Origin: Burkholderia sp. Ax-1724
GTDB lineage: Bacteria > Pseudomonadota > Gammaproteobacteria > Burkholderiales > Burkholderiaceae
Assembly (NCBI RefSeq): GCF_011752995.1
Contig: NZ_VWWL01000016.1
Span: 123,932-187,931 of the forward strand
Length of the DNA: 64,000 nucleotides
Direction of reading: 5' to 3'
The position numbers and the translations under genes are program-made. The notes beneath the pieces were generated by a model. It had not been told where the DNA came from, made no database searches, and saw only the letters and a program-made list of their open reading frames with translations. Shown here in pieces: positions 15,427-25,014 of the stretch; position 1 is the first letter of the stretch, and every line of letters begins with the position of its first letter.

Positions 15427-17261
15427 ACGGATACCTCCACGGTCGCCAGCGGATTGGGAATCTCGACCCACGCCGGTAATTCGCCATGCCGGCCAAAACA
15501 GCTCATCATGTTCGCCTTGGCGGGAAGCGAAGTCCGGCCACGGACGTCACGCAGCAATGCGGTGACTGCGGGCTCTGGATCACGCGACCAGATGTCGGCG
15601 GTCAAGCTCCAGAGCATTGCTTCGTCGCCATAGCCCGCCCGTGCCACGCCCGCAATCACGTGCCCGATGTGATTGACCAGCACGTAGTACAGGAAGCGAT
15701 GCCACGCATCCTCATCGCGGTATAGCGCTGGACTGTCGTCGGGCAGGTTGAGCGGGCGCAGGCATCGCGCGCGGCTGATGCTCGCCCCTTCCATGTCGCG
15801 AACATAGCCGCGCACCGGCCATCCGTCCTGAAACGCGACCATCGTATTTTGCAGATGTGCCTCAAGGCTGACGCCGTAGCGCGCGAACAACCGAAGCAAT
15901 GGCATAAGCGTGACATTCAGATAGCGTGCCCACCAGGCGACGAGGGGTTGATCGCCAGGCGCCGTCCCGAGTGCTTCTTCGAGCAGCATGGCAAGCGATG
16001 ATTCGCCTTCTGCCGGCTCCTCCATCACCGTCGCCAGCACCTGGGCATAGTCGCCCACTTCATCGCTCATGCCATCCCGATAGAGGACCGCCGAACTCGC
16101 CTTCAGGGCATCATCCGTCGTCTCGAGTGACGCGCTCGCACCGTCGAGCAGAACCTCGAACGCATCGGAAGCGCGATCGCTGGACGGCAACGAGGCAATG
16201 TAGAGACTCGCATCCAACGCGCGAACGACCTGTACTGGAGGATTGTTGCGAATAAAATTCGTTATCCGTACATTGAGCGGAAGCTTCAGGAATCGTCGTT
16301 GCACGGGCAACCATACCGTTCTAACCGATGACGTCGGCCAGACCACTTCACCTAGCGGCCCGAGCGAGATCAGATCGCGACGTGCGAGCAATTTCTGGAT
16401 TGTTTCCTGTTGCAACAGGTATTCGGCTTGCCACGGATGACAAGGAAGCAGGCGATATTCGCTGTCACCCAGCAACGCAGCCGCGGCGTGCATCGCTTCC
16501 GGATCGATCGGCGGACGTGTGCCGTCAATCGAGCGCGTATCCAGGCAGTTCGTCGCCACCGCGAAGTAATGCAAACGGAACGATGCCCCGAGTTCTGGCG
16601 CGAACGCCTGCATGTCGCGCTCGGCAAAGCCATCCGATGCTTTCGACGTCACATGGAATACATGCCCGAAGCGGAGCGACTGTTCCGCGCGCACGAACGC
16701 CGATAAGCCAAGGTCTGGGGTCTGCGTGTGGTAGTAGCGCACGCGATCCACGCTGTTTTGCATCAGCGTCGTGAAGCGTGCGATCCAGTCGGGGCTGATC
16801 GCAAGCCCGCGGGCAAGCGACTGCGCGATGCGTACAATCAGCGCCTCGATGCCATCGAACTGGACATGACCGGAGCCGTCCGGCAATTCCACGATGGCGT
16901 AGCGCCCTACTCGATGGAATCCAATGAGGGAAAAATAGTCGAGCGCGACATAAAGGCGGCTGCCGTCACCGGGAAAGGCAATCGTCGCCACGTCCAAACC
17001 TGCATCGCGCCAGCTTTGCACGACGGCGCAGACATCGTCGGCGAGCTCCCGGTCTGCATCGGGTGAAACGCGCGGGTCGAACTGGCCGGTTTCCCGGCAA
17101 TACGTGTTGAAGTATTGTTCGAGCAACCTTCGATCAAGCGCAGACAGAACGCTTTCGGCACTGTGAGGTTCGTCGACACGATGCGTTGCATGGGAAGCGT
17201 GGGACACCTGCAGCGCAGCATTTCGCGTCAGCGAAACGGATCTCGGAGAGGAAAACAGCAT
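15423..17261 (-). CDS. sbnE: IucA/IucC-family NIS siderophore synthetase (SbnE position)
   Basis: The 612-residue NIS synthetase carries LLPCHPWQAEYLLQ and the catalytic EAHLQNTMVAF motif near the C-terminus. At the SbnE position it should make the first amide between citrate and L-2,3-diaminopropionate. The gene starts five bases after the exporter gene ends and is coupled to the next synthetase by ATGA. Three synthetases of similar length occur in this operon, as in S. aureus. Confidence 0.85.
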   Translation of the reverse strand: MLFSSPRSVSLTRNAALQVSHASHATHRVDEPHSAESVLSALDRRLLEQYFNTYCRETGQFDPRVSPDADRELADDVCAVVQSWRDAGLDVATIAFPGDGSRLYVALDYFSLIGFHRVGRYAIVELPDGSGHVQFDGIEALIVRIAQSLARGLAISPDWIARFTTLMQNSVDRVRYYHTQTPDLGLSAFVRAEQSLRFGHVFHVTSKASDGFAERDMQAFAPELGASFRLHYFAVATNCLDTRSIDGTRPPIDPEAMHAAAALLGDSEYRLLPCHPWQAEYLLQQETIQKLLARRDLISLGPLGEVVWPTSSVRTVWLPVQRRFLKLPLNVRITNFIRNNPPVQVVRALDASLYIASLPSSDRASDAFEVLLDGASASLETTDDALKASSAVLYRDGMSDEVGDYAQVLATVMEEPAEGESSLAMLLEEALGTAPGDQPLVAWWARYLNVTLMPLLRLFARYGVSLEAHLQNTMVAFQDGWPVRGYVRDMEGASISRARCLRPLNLPDDSPALYRDEDAWHRFLYYVLVNHIGHVIAGVARAGYGDEAMLWSLTADIWSRDPEPAVTALLRDVRGRTSLPAKANMMSCFGRHGELPAWVEIPNPLATVEVSV

Positions 17262-17266
17262 AAGTC

Positions 17267-18466
17267 TTACCTCGAATCGGAAACGGAGATGGGATGGGCC
17301 GCCGGCGCGCTACGCGCGACTACCGCTGCGGCGATGAACATGGATGCGGTCAGCCAGAGCGTCGCGGAAGCGCCGACACAAGGAAGAAAAACGAGAACGG
17401 CAATCGGTCCGAGCAACTGTCCGAGCACCATGGCGCTTTTGGAGACCACCGTGATGCGGCTTCGCATTGCAGACGGCACACTGCGGCAGCAAAGCAGCAG
17501 AACTGATTGGGCCAGCGCGGCGTAGCTGGCGCCCTGCACGATGCGCAGAACGCCGATCTGCCACAAACGGGAAGCGAACGGCATCAGCGCAAGGACGATC
17601 GCGCACGACAGCGCCGCAGCGACGAAGTGACGTGCGGGGTCCCCACGGTCGTTGCGCGCCCCCCACCACGGCCCCGCAACGAGCGTGGCGGCCCAGCCAA
17701 GCGCATGCAAAACGCCGATCTTGCTGGCGAGAAAGCTGGCACCCGCCATGCGTTCATCGACAAACAGAGCGAACACGTTCACGAGCGCGAATGCGCCGGC
17801 TTGCGTCAATGCGCCTGCGAGAACCCAACGAAGCAGGACAGGATCGGCGAGCAATGTCGTTCCAGGCGTTTCCGCCGCCCCTACGCGCTCCGCGTTTCTC
17901 TGGCTGGGTTCACGCAACGCGAATGCCAGCAGCAGCAATGCGGCGCCCGTGCAGAGTGCTACGCCTAGTAGCAATGGGCGCACCGACCAGTGGTCCTGCA
18001 GCACGCCTCCAAGAACGGGACCAGCAAGAGCGCCCGCCGCTACAGCGGACTCCTGCCAGCCAAGCGATCGCCCCTGGGCAGCGGGGTCACTGACACGCGT
18101 GATGAAAGCCGTAATGATGACGCCCACCGTGCTCGCGCCTTGCAGCAGGCGCCCGCCCACGAACATCACGACGTCGCGTGATATCGCCATCGTCGTCATG
18201 CTCACGACGAACAGCGCGAGGGCAAAAAGAAGTGCCCGCCTATACCCGAATCGCTCGCACCAGCGCACTGCGTAAGGTGCGCAAAGCAACGCGCCAACGC
18301 CCGGGGCCGCTAACGCAATGCTCGTCCAGCGTGCTGCATCGGCGCTGGAGCCGCCGCTCAGACCGTGGAGATAGAACGGCATGATGGGCACCAGCACCAT
18401 CAGGCCTAGCGTGATCACGCCCTGGCACACGATCAGCATGGCGACGGCAAGGTTCGCACGACGCAT
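17267..18466 (-). CDS. sbnD: MFS siderophore exporter, SbnD-like
   Basis: This 399-residue inner-membrane protein has about twelve hydrophobic segments, the motif-A-like YAVRWCERFGYRRALLFA after the second segment, and the RLLQGASTVG region of drug:H+ antiporters. In the sbn order it is the staphyloferrin exporter. The ATG at 18466 overlaps the TAA of the upstream synthetase (TAATG). Substrate is inferred from the operon. Confidence 0.85.
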   Translation of the reverse strand: MRRANLAVAMLIVCQGVITLGLMVLVPIMPFYLHGLSGGSSADAARWTSIALAAPGVGALLCAPYAVRWCERFGYRRALLFALALFVVSMTTMAISRDVVMFVGGRLLQGASTVGVIITAFITRVSDPAAQGRSLGWQESAVAAGALAGPVLGGVLQDHWSVRPLLLGVALCTGAALLLLAFALREPSQRNAERVGAAETPGTTLLADPVLLRWVLAGALTQAGAFALVNVFALFVDERMAGASFLASKIGVLHALGWAATLVAGPWWGARNDRGDPARHFVAAALSCAIVLALMPFASRLWQIGVLRIVQGASYAALAQSVLLLCCRSVPSAMRSRITVVSKSAMVLGQLLGPIAVLVFLPCVGASATLWLTASMFIAAAVVARSAPAAHPISVSDSR

Positions 18467-20307
18467 TACGGAACCCTCGCTGGTTGCGCCGGTCGGCGGG
18501 ATAGCAGTGGATTGCCGATTGCGCCCATTCCACTGGGCATCCCCGTGCCCAGCGCCGCACGCGCCGCGAGAGGTTCAAGCAGTTGCTTGAACGGCCAATG
18601 CTGTGCGTCGAAAAGCAGACGCGCCACGTAATCGCGCGTCGGGCTCGTGGCGAAGACACGCTCTAGCACCTCGTGCAGCGTACGATCGACAATGCCCCAA
18701 CCCGTAGCCTCGTCGCCATCGAAACAATCAGCGATTGCGGCAATGATCGCGTACAGATTGACTTCGACCGCGAGGGTCTGGAAATAGGCGAGCAAGGCGT
18801 CCCGCGATTCGAGAATCAGGGTATTAGGCGTGCTTCGATCGATCACATAGTCAGGCACCTCCACACCCGCTTCGATCATGACCGCAGGGCAAATCCGCAA
18901 CGTATCGTGGTCGCGCAGCACGATCTTGCATGGCCCATTTTCCCCAACGCGCAACAGCACATTCTGGCCGTGCAACTCAGGCATGACACCGTGCGCAAAG
19001 CAGCGCAGACCGAGTTCGATCAAGAGGTGCACGATACGCTCGAACATCCTCCACGCGTATTCCAGATCCGCTTTTCCTGTTGTTCCATTCGCATGACATA
19101 ACACGGCAAACGCGGGAAGATGTGCATCGCTCGTCGACGCAGCGCAGGCGGCCATCGGCAACAGCCAGCCGTCAGCGTCGGGATAGCGACGCAGCATGCA
19201 CGCCAGCTCTCCCTGCCCGGCAATCAGCATACTGTCGTTGCCGAGCGCCCACCACGCGCGCTCATCGCACAGTTCAAGATGCTCACCTAACCACTTGTCA
19301 CGAATACAAAGCTCGCGCAGGCAAAGCTCGGCAAGCACTGCGTTGTGAAGATATCTCGGTGGCATCACGCGCGATGCGCCGAGCGCCTGAACACCCAGAG
19401 AAAGCTTCAGGTGCAACCGTTCGCCCGATCCGATGCCGAGCGCACGCAACGAAGCGGTCGGCCTCACGGTTCCGCATCCTTCGCCGAGATCGACGCATTG
19501 CGCAGCGAGCTGCGGATGCTTCGCCCGGATCTCCCCCCACTGCCACGGATGAACGGGCATCCATAGCGCAGCCGGATCGATACCGAGCAAGGCGGCACGT
19601 TCTGCAAGCACGGCAAATGCATCTGCATCCAGCACTGCTCCGGCGATTGGCTGGTGGTCGTCCCACTCCAATGCCGGCTCACCCGAACACCACAGCACGT
19701 TTCGCGGCACGGCGACCCAGTGCAGCGCGATCTCGCCAGCCTCGACCTCGAAGGCATCGCCTGGGCTGCCGGGCCACAATTTTGCGCGTGCAAGCGGATG
19801 AAAGGGCCGGTCGCGCAGACAGCAAATCGCCTCCCAGGCCATCAGGCTGTGCGGCGTTGCGTCGATATCCGCCAACCATCGCGCCTGTGCAGCAAACGTT
19901 TTCTCGATCTGACGCGCTGCAAGCGCCAGCAACTCCGCCAGACGGTGGCTGTACGCAAGCCACCAGTCCGCTCGTTGCAGTGCTTCGAGTGTCTGTGTGA
20001 CGTTCAAAACCTTTCGACCGGCCTCACTCGCCAATTGCACTCCAGGCCCCGATCGCGCGATCCTCAAAGGCCGCACGCCATTTAGCCGCGTGCCTCGCCA
20101 CATAAGTTCGAGGCCACGACCGAGCGACAATACGAGCGCAGTGTCGGCGGCGCCGCCAATCCAGCGGGTGCGGGCGCGCATGCCGTACAGATCCTCCAGC
20201 CACAGCGCGTCGAGCAGATCCTGGGAGAGCAGTCGTTCGACACTGCCGTGTGCGAGCGGATCGACGCATGCCATTCTGCAATCGACCACGTTTTCGGCGT
20301 ATGTCAT
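18466..20307 (-). CDS. sbnC: IucA/IucC-family NIS siderophore synthetase (SbnC position)
   Basis: The 613-residue NIS synthetase has LWMPVHPWQWGEI and PELHGQNVLLR, the nucleotide- and carboxylate-binding motifs. At the SbnC position it should add the alpha-ketoglutarate moiety that completes staphyloferrin B. The ATG at 20307 overlaps the sbnB stop (ATGA). The FecI/FecR/receptor genes and the flanking synthetases support a role in an alpha-hydroxycarboxylate siderophore. Confidence 0.85.
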   Translation of the reverse strand: MTYAENVVDCRMACVDPLAHGSVERLLSQDLLDALWLEDLYGMRARTRWIGGAADTALVLSLGRGLELMWRGTRLNGVRPLRIARSGPGVQLASEAGRKVLNVTQTLEALQRADWWLAYSHRLAELLALAARQIEKTFAAQARWLADIDATPHSLMAWEAICCLRDRPFHPLARAKLWPGSPGDAFEVEAGEIALHWVAVPRNVLWCSGEPALEWDDHQPIAGAVLDADAFAVLAERAALLGIDPAALWMPVHPWQWGEIRAKHPQLAAQCVDLGEGCGTVRPTASLRALGIGSGERLHLKLSLGVQALGASRVMPPRYLHNAVLAELCLRELCIRDKWLGEHLELCDERAWWALGNDSMLIAGQGELACMLRRYPDADGWLLPMAACAASTSDAHLPAFAVLCHANGTTGKADLEYAWRMFERIVHLLIELGLRCFAHGVMPELHGQNVLLRVGENGPCKIVLRDHDTLRICPAVMIEAGVEVPDYVIDRSTPNTLILESRDALLAYFQTLAVEVNLYAIIAAIADCFDGDEATGWGIVDRTLHEVLERVFATSPTRDYVARLLFDAQHWPFKQLLEPLAARAALGTGMPSGMGAIGNPLLSRRPAQPARVP

Positions 20308-21323
20308 AGCAGCGGCAGCCGAATGCCCACGCCCTGCTCAGTTGCAAGCCGATAAAAATGACGCGCGCAAACCATGTCGTCCAACGCCATCCCCATGGGG
20401 TTGAGCAGGATGATTTCGTCGTCGTTCTCGCGCCCCGGGCGTTCGCCGATCACAATTTCACCGAGTTCGGCATGCAGTTGTTCACGACTGAACCGCCCTT
20501 CGAGCACCAGTTGATTGATGATCTTTTTCTCGCGATTCGACTGATCCCAGTCGTCGACGATCACCTTGTCCGCTTTTTCATAGACCTCCTTCTGCACGTC
20601 CATGATCGAGACGTTGCAAACAAACGCGCCGCGCTTGAGCCACGCGTACTCGAGATAGGGCGTGTCCGTGACCGTGCAGGTCACGATCACATCGGATGCG
20701 CGCACCGCGAGTTCGGCGCTCGCCATCTCTTCAAAGGCGACCTGCGGATAGCGCTCGCTCAACTCACGGCTGAAGGCACGCATCGCGTCGCGCGACAAAT
20801 CGAACAGATGAATGCGTCGAATGCTGGCGAATTGTTCGAGCAGTGTCTGCATCTGCATCTTCGCGATCGGGCCGCAGCCGACGCACGCGACGTCAGTGAA
20901 GCCGGCACGCGCGAGATGGCGCGTTGCTACCGCGCTGATCGCGGCCGTGCGCATCCCGCTGATCAGTCCGCCTTCCATGATCGCGACCGGATAGTTCGTA
21001 TCGGCATCGTTCAGGACGATGACTGCGCTGGCGCGCTCAAGCCCGAAGCGAGACGGATTGTGCTGCCGGCTGCCGATCCACTTCAGGCCGGCGATCGGAT
21101 CGTTGCCGCCCACATAGCACGGCATCGCGATGATCCGATCCGCGATGTGATCCGCACCCGCCCAGCGCAGATACGGCTTCAACGGCTGAACGAAGGCGCG
21201 TCGCGCGTGCAAGGCCAGTCCATCGGCAATGGCGTCGACATAAGGTTGTGATCGGTTGCCACCGAGGGCGATCAGATCCTGACGGCCGAGATAGAGAAGG
21301 CCGGAATGAGCCGGTTGGGTCAT
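20304..21323 (-). CDS. sbnB: SbnB-like N-(2-amino-2-carboxyethyl)-L-glutamate dehydrogenase (ornithine cyclodeaminase family)
   Basis: The 339-residue protein belongs to the ornithine cyclodeaminase/mu-crystallin family and has an NAD Rossmann motif in VACVGCGPIAKMQ. In S. aureus SbnB oxidatively splits the SbnA product into L-2,3-diaminopropionate and alpha-ketoglutarate, both building blocks of staphyloferrin B. The frame is open to 21701, but the ATG at 21323 has GAGGTT upstream, begins one base after the sbnA stop and gives the family's length. Confidence 0.88.
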   Translation of the reverse strand: MTQPAHSGLLYLGRQDLIALGGNRSQPYVDAIADGLALHARRAFVQPLKPYLRWAGADHIADRIIAMPCYVGGNDPIAGLKWIGSRQHNPSRFGLERASAVIVLNDADTNYPVAIMEGGLISGMRTAAISAVATRHLARAGFTDVACVGCGPIAKMQMQTLLEQFASIRRIHLFDLSRDAMRAFSRELSERYPQVAFEEMASAELAVRASDVIVTCTVTDTPYLEYAWLKRGAFVCNVSIMDVQKEVYEKADKVIVDDWDQSNREKKIINQLVLEGRFSREQLHAELGEIVIGERPGRENDDEIILLNPMGMALDDMVCARHFYRLATEQGVGIRLPLL

Positions 21324-21324
21324 A

Positions 21325-22338
21325 TCAGTGAACCTCTTCGAGAAGGGAAGTTGAAAGTGACGATGTTTCAGGCTGCGTTTGCGCAGCGCGCGCTGCGGCA
21401 ACGCGCGCCAGCCAGCCGTCGTCGTACACGCTGTCGAGATAGCGCTCCCCGCGATCGGGCAGCAGCGTGACCACGCGAAGTGGACGCGCTGCGCGCGCCA
21501 GCAGGCGGTCAATCGCGACGACAACGGCGCCCGACGACCCGCCCGCGAAAATGCCTTCATGTTCGAGCAGACGCCGGCAGCCGAGCGCCGCGTCGTAGTC
21601 ATCGACATGCTCGACTTCGTCGATATCGTCCAGACAGAGCAGCTCGGGAACGCGACTCGCACCAATGCCAGGCAGCTCACGCGGGCCAGGTTTCGCGCCA
21701 AACAGGACCGAGCCGACCGCGTCCACCGCCACGACCTTCAGTTCCGGCCACGCACGCCTGAGCCGTCGCGCGATGCCGAGTACCGTGCCCGATGTGCTGA
21801 CGCCCAGCACGAGCACGTCGGCCGGTTGTTCGAGCGCACGGGCGATCTCATCGCCCTCTCCGTGGAAATGGCTCTCCCAGTTGCGCGGATTGCCGTACTG
21901 ATTGATCCACACAGCACTCGTGTCCCCAGCAAGCATCTCCTGCACGCGCGCAATGCGGGTTTCGAGGTAACCACCCTGACTGTCCTTGCGGTTGACCTGC
22001 TCGATGCCCGCGCCGTAGCAGCGCAGAATCTTCAGGTTCGTCGGCGAAATCTTCGGATCGACGACCGAGGTAAAACGCAGGCCTTTCACCCGGCACACCA
22101 TCGCCAGCGCGATCGCAAGATTTCCCGACGAGCTTTCGATGATGTGAGCGCCGGGCGCGATCGTGCCGTCGGCCAGTCCGCGTTCGACGATATAGCGGGC
22201 CGGGCGGTCCTTGATGCTGCCCGCCGGATTCAGCATTTCCAGCTTTGCGAACACTTCGGCTTCATGCTGGGCGTACAGGCGATCGAGCCGCACAAGCGGC
22301 GTGCCACCAACGCAATCGACGATATTTCTGCCGATCAT
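21325..22338 (-). CDS. sbnA: SbnA-like N-(2-amino-2-carboxyethyl)-L-glutamate synthase (cysteine synthase family)
   Basis: This 337-residue fold-type II PLP enzyme has its PLP lysine in NPAGSIKDRP and the substrate loop ESSSGNLAIALA. SbnA condenses O-phospho-L-serine with L-glutamate on the way to L-2,3-diaminopropionate. The ATG at 22338 follows AAGGAGG by five bases, better than the in-frame GTG at 22341. It is the first gene of the nine-gene biosynthetic operon, with a Fur-like inverted repeat directly upstream. Confidence 0.9.
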   Translation of the reverse strand: MIGRNIVDCVGGTPLVRLDRLYAQHEAEVFAKLEMLNPAGSIKDRPARYIVERGLADGTIAPGAHIIESSSGNLAIALAMVCRVKGLRFTSVVDPKISPTNLKILRCYGAGIEQVNRKDSQGGYLETRIARVQEMLAGDTSAVWINQYGNPRNWESHFHGEGDEIARALEQPADVLVLGVSTSGTVLGIARRLRRAWPELKVVAVDAVGSVLFGAKPGPRELPGIGASRVPELLCLDDIDEVEHVDDYDAALGCRRLLEHEGIFAGGSSGAVVVAIDRLLARAARPLRVVTLLPDRGERYLDSVYDDGWLARVAAARAAQTQPETSSLSTSLLEEVH

Positions 22339-22370
22339 CACTCCCTCCTTGATGAGGATGTTTTCAACAG

Positions 22371-22393
22371 TTAATGAGATTGCGTCTCATTAA
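22371..22393. promoter_or_regulatory. Fur-box-like inverted repeat upstream of sbnA
   Basis: TTAATGAGA (22371-22379) and TCTCATTAA (22385-22393) form a perfect nine-base inverted repeat with the spacer TTGCG. It sits 33 bp before the sbnA start, between the receptor and biosynthesis genes. The very similar AATGATAATGCGTCTCATTAT precedes fecI. Both resemble Fur boxes, so the biosynthetic operon probably has its own iron-repressed promoter. Confidence 0.7.
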
Positions 22394-22434
22394 CTAACGA
22401 ACGCGCACGGCGCCCCGAAGAACGCCGCGCACCC

Positions 22435-24900
22435 TTACCAGCGATGGGTATAGCTGGCCGTCATCACGGCGCCTGCGGCAGGCAGGCGGCTCGTGTTGTT
22501 GCTGTTGCGCATGAGCTGGCTGTATTGCGGGAAGTAATAACGGTTCAGCAGGTTTTCGACGCCGACCGTCACGCGATCCTTTTTCGTGACCTGATAGCGC
22601 GAGATCAGATCGACGGTCGTATAACTGCTCACATCCATGCGCCCGAAGCTGGTCTTGCCGTTGAGCCGGTAGTCGCGGGCCGCGTAGAACGTCGCCTGCA
22701 GGCGATTGCTCCAGCGAGAAGACGGCCGGTACTCGAGATACGCGGTCAGCTTGAGCGGCGGAATCCGGTAGCCCGTCATGTCCTGAAAATTCGCGCTGTT
22801 CTGCGGACGCTCGCGGCCTTGAATGTAGGTCAGCGTGCCGCCTGCGCCCCACTTGTCATCGTCGCTCACGTAGTCGAGCGTCGCTTCGACGCCGGAAATG
22901 CGCTCGGCCGTTCGCGTGAGAATCAAACCGTTGTTAAAGCTCTGCACATCGCCAAGCTCGGACGTCGTGTAGAACAATGCGATGGTGCCGTCCGTGTTTT
23001 TGCCGAGGCTGCCGCGCCAGCCGATCTCATAGTTATTGGTTTTAACAGGCTCAAGGCTCGACGAGTGAATATCGAAACCTGCGGTTGCATTGCGCAATTG
23101 CAGGCCGACGTCCGGCAACTGGAAGCCCTGACTGAACGCCGCATAGACTTCCTGGCCCGGAATGGGCGCATAGGCAACGCCCGCATTAAACAACCACGCG
23201 CCGTAATCGGTCGATCCGCCCGGCACCATGTACCTGTTCGCCAGCCGCAATTGCGAAAGCGGCACGAAACTATCGAAGCTCCCGCTTGCATGCTCGTAGC
23301 GCACACCGCCTTCCGCCGACCATTTTTCGTTGAACTTGTGTTGCAGCTGCGCGAATCCGCCGACGCTGGTCGTCGTGAGCGGCGGAAGATACATGAGCGT
23401 TCCGGTCTTGCGATAGACCAGACCGCCACTGGCGTCGTATGCCGTGGGCGAGAAAATATCGTCCGGCATGTCGCTGCGCTCCTGGTTGAAATCGGCGCCC
23501 CACTGGATCTTCGTGCGGCCGGCGCGATCGAGCGGCGTCGTGATCGTCAGACGGCTACCGAATACCTTCGAATCCTGCATGACCTGGTCGATATTGCTCC
23601 CACGCGTTGCAACGGCACGCGCGTCGAACGGTGCAAAACGTGTGTAGTAGTCCCGATAATAGATCTGCGCCGCGACCGCGCTGCCCAGCACATCCTTGTT
23701 GCTGTACTGCAGGTTGAGCTGCGTGTTGCGGATGCGGTTCTGGTCGTCGAGCTGGAGTCCATCTTTTGCGCGAGCGGCAACCGTGCCGGGTGTCAGCTTC
23801 GCGACCGATGGATCGCTTGCGTAATCGGTGTCCTGCTTCGCGTCGAAGTGGCTCGCCGAAAACACGATGCGCTGGTTCGCGTCGATGCGAAATCCGAGTT
23901 TGCCTTCGACGTTATAGACGTTCGAGTCGAACAGATCGCCCTGACTGGGCTCCGGCGCAATGCGATGACCGCGCGCGTCGTATGAGCTGCCGATGTGCTG
24001 CGCGTCGACGTTGAACTCATATTCGACGGGGCCGTGACTGCCCGCGAAATACTGCTGGACGGTGCCGCCAAGGCCGCTACTCCCCAAATGGGAAAGCGGC
24101 GACGTCATGGAAAACGTCGTCTCGGCGCGAGGCTCACCACCGGGCTGCCGCGTCGTGAACGACACAATGCCACCTGTCGCGCCCGCGCCGTAGACCGCGC
24201 TGCTGCCACGCAGGACTTCGACTTTCTCGATGTTGTTCGGATCGACGTTTGCCAGATTGCGGGCGGAATCGCGATTGGTGTTCAGCGGCACGCCATCGAC
24301 CAGCACGAGGATATTTCTGCCACGCAGGGTTTGGCCGTAGTCGGTGATCGTATGGCTCGAATCGGCCATGCCGGGCACAGCCTTGCTCAATACCGTCGCC
24401 AGATTGTTCGAGCCGGTTTGCAGATCGCGCAGTTCGTCGCGGTCAATGACCGTGATCTGTCGCGTAGGACGAACGAGGTCGCTATGGGTCCGATCTGCTG
24501 AAATAGCGATGGCCGAGAGCTCTGCCGGCTCCGCCGAACGGCTCGCACTCGAATCGGATTCTGGCGATGCGGGCGCTGCACGCTCCACTGTGAACGTGTT
24601 CGCGCCTGTCGCTTGAGCGCGCATTCCGGAGCCCGCTAACAACTGGTCTAGCGCTGCGGAGGCGGTCATCCTGCCTTTCACGGCATGGCTCGTCGCCTGC
24701 TCGGCGCTGGCCGTCGAAAACAGCAGTTGCGCATTGGACTGCCGCGCAAACGCATTCAGCGCGCGGTCAAGTCGCTGCGCAGGAATGTCGAATGATGCCA
24801 GGTCCCCACCCTGCCCCCACGCTGCGGCCGACAGACAGCTACTCGCAACCGCTACGCACGCGATGCGCCCCAAACCAGCATGGCGCCCATGAATCTCCAT
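22435..24900 (-). CDS. FecA-type TonB-dependent siderophore receptor with STN signalling domain
   Basis: This 821-residue outer-membrane receptor has a signal peptide ending near AAAWGQ, an STN (secretin/TonB N-terminal) signalling domain at about residues 35-105, a Ser/Ala-rich linker, a TonB-box region (LSAIAIS), a plug domain with RGRNILVLVDGVPLN and VEVLRGSSAVYGAGATGG, and a beta-barrel ending in aromatic THRW. The STN domain and the adjacent fecI and fecR show that it is a transducer that signals ligand binding. The gene lies directly before the sbn genes, so the ligand is probably ferric staphyloferrin B or a close relative, like the AleB receptor of Cupriavidus. AGGAG precedes the ATG. 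Confidence 0.9.
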   Translation of the reverse strand: MEIHGRHAGLGRIACVAVASSCLSAAAWGQGGDLASFDIPAQRLDRALNAFARQSNAQLLFSTASAEQATSHAVKGRMTASAALDQLLAGSGMRAQATGANTFTVERAAPASPESDSSASRSAEPAELSAIAISADRTHSDLVRPTRQITVIDRDELRDLQTGSNNLATVLSKAVPGMADSSHTITDYGQTLRGRNILVLVDGVPLNTNRDSARNLANVDPNNIEKVEVLRGSSAVYGAGATGGIVSFTTRQPGGEPRAETTFSMTSPLSHLGSSGLGGTVQQYFAGSHGPVEYEFNVDAQHIGSSYDARGHRIAPEPSQGDLFDSNVYNVEGKLGFRIDANQRIVFSASHFDAKQDTDYASDPSVAKLTPGTVAARAKDGLQLDDQNRIRNTQLNLQYSNKDVLGSAVAAQIYYRDYYTRFAPFDARAVATRGSNIDQVMQDSKVFGSRLTITTPLDRAGRTKIQWGADFNQERSDMPDDIFSPTAYDASGGLVYRKTGTLMYLPPLTTTSVGGFAQLQHKFNEKWSAEGGVRYEHASGSFDSFVPLSQLRLANRYMVPGGSTDYGAWLFNAGVAYAPIPGQEVYAAFSQGFQLPDVGLQLRNATAGFDIHSSSLEPVKTNNYEIGWRGSLGKNTDGTIALFYTTSELGDVQSFNNGLILTRTAERISGVEATLDYVSDDDKWGAGGTLTYIQGRERPQNSANFQDMTGYRIPPLKLTAYLEYRPSSRWSNRLQATFYAARDYRLNGKTSFGRMDVSSYTTVDLISRYQVTKKDRVTVGVENLLNRYYFPQYSQLMRNSNNTSRLPAAGAVMTASYTHRW

Positions 24901-24919
24901 ACCACCACTCCTCGTTTGA

Positions 24920-24935
24920 ATCGATATAAATCGAT
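24920..24935. promoter_or_regulatory. Palindrome upstream of the receptor gene
   Basis: ATCGAT-ATAA-ATCGAT lies 20 bp upstream of the receptor ATG, in the 114-bp gap after fecR. Its position would suit a regulator or an RNA hairpin near the start of a FecI-dependent transcript, but no sigma-factor consensus could be assigned. Confidence 0.3.
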
Positions 24936-25014
24936 GACTCTCACAAGGGTTGCCGGATCGGCGGATGGTTTTGTTGACGTCCCGAAGAAAATATTTTTGA
25001 GGCAGGGTGGGTGA

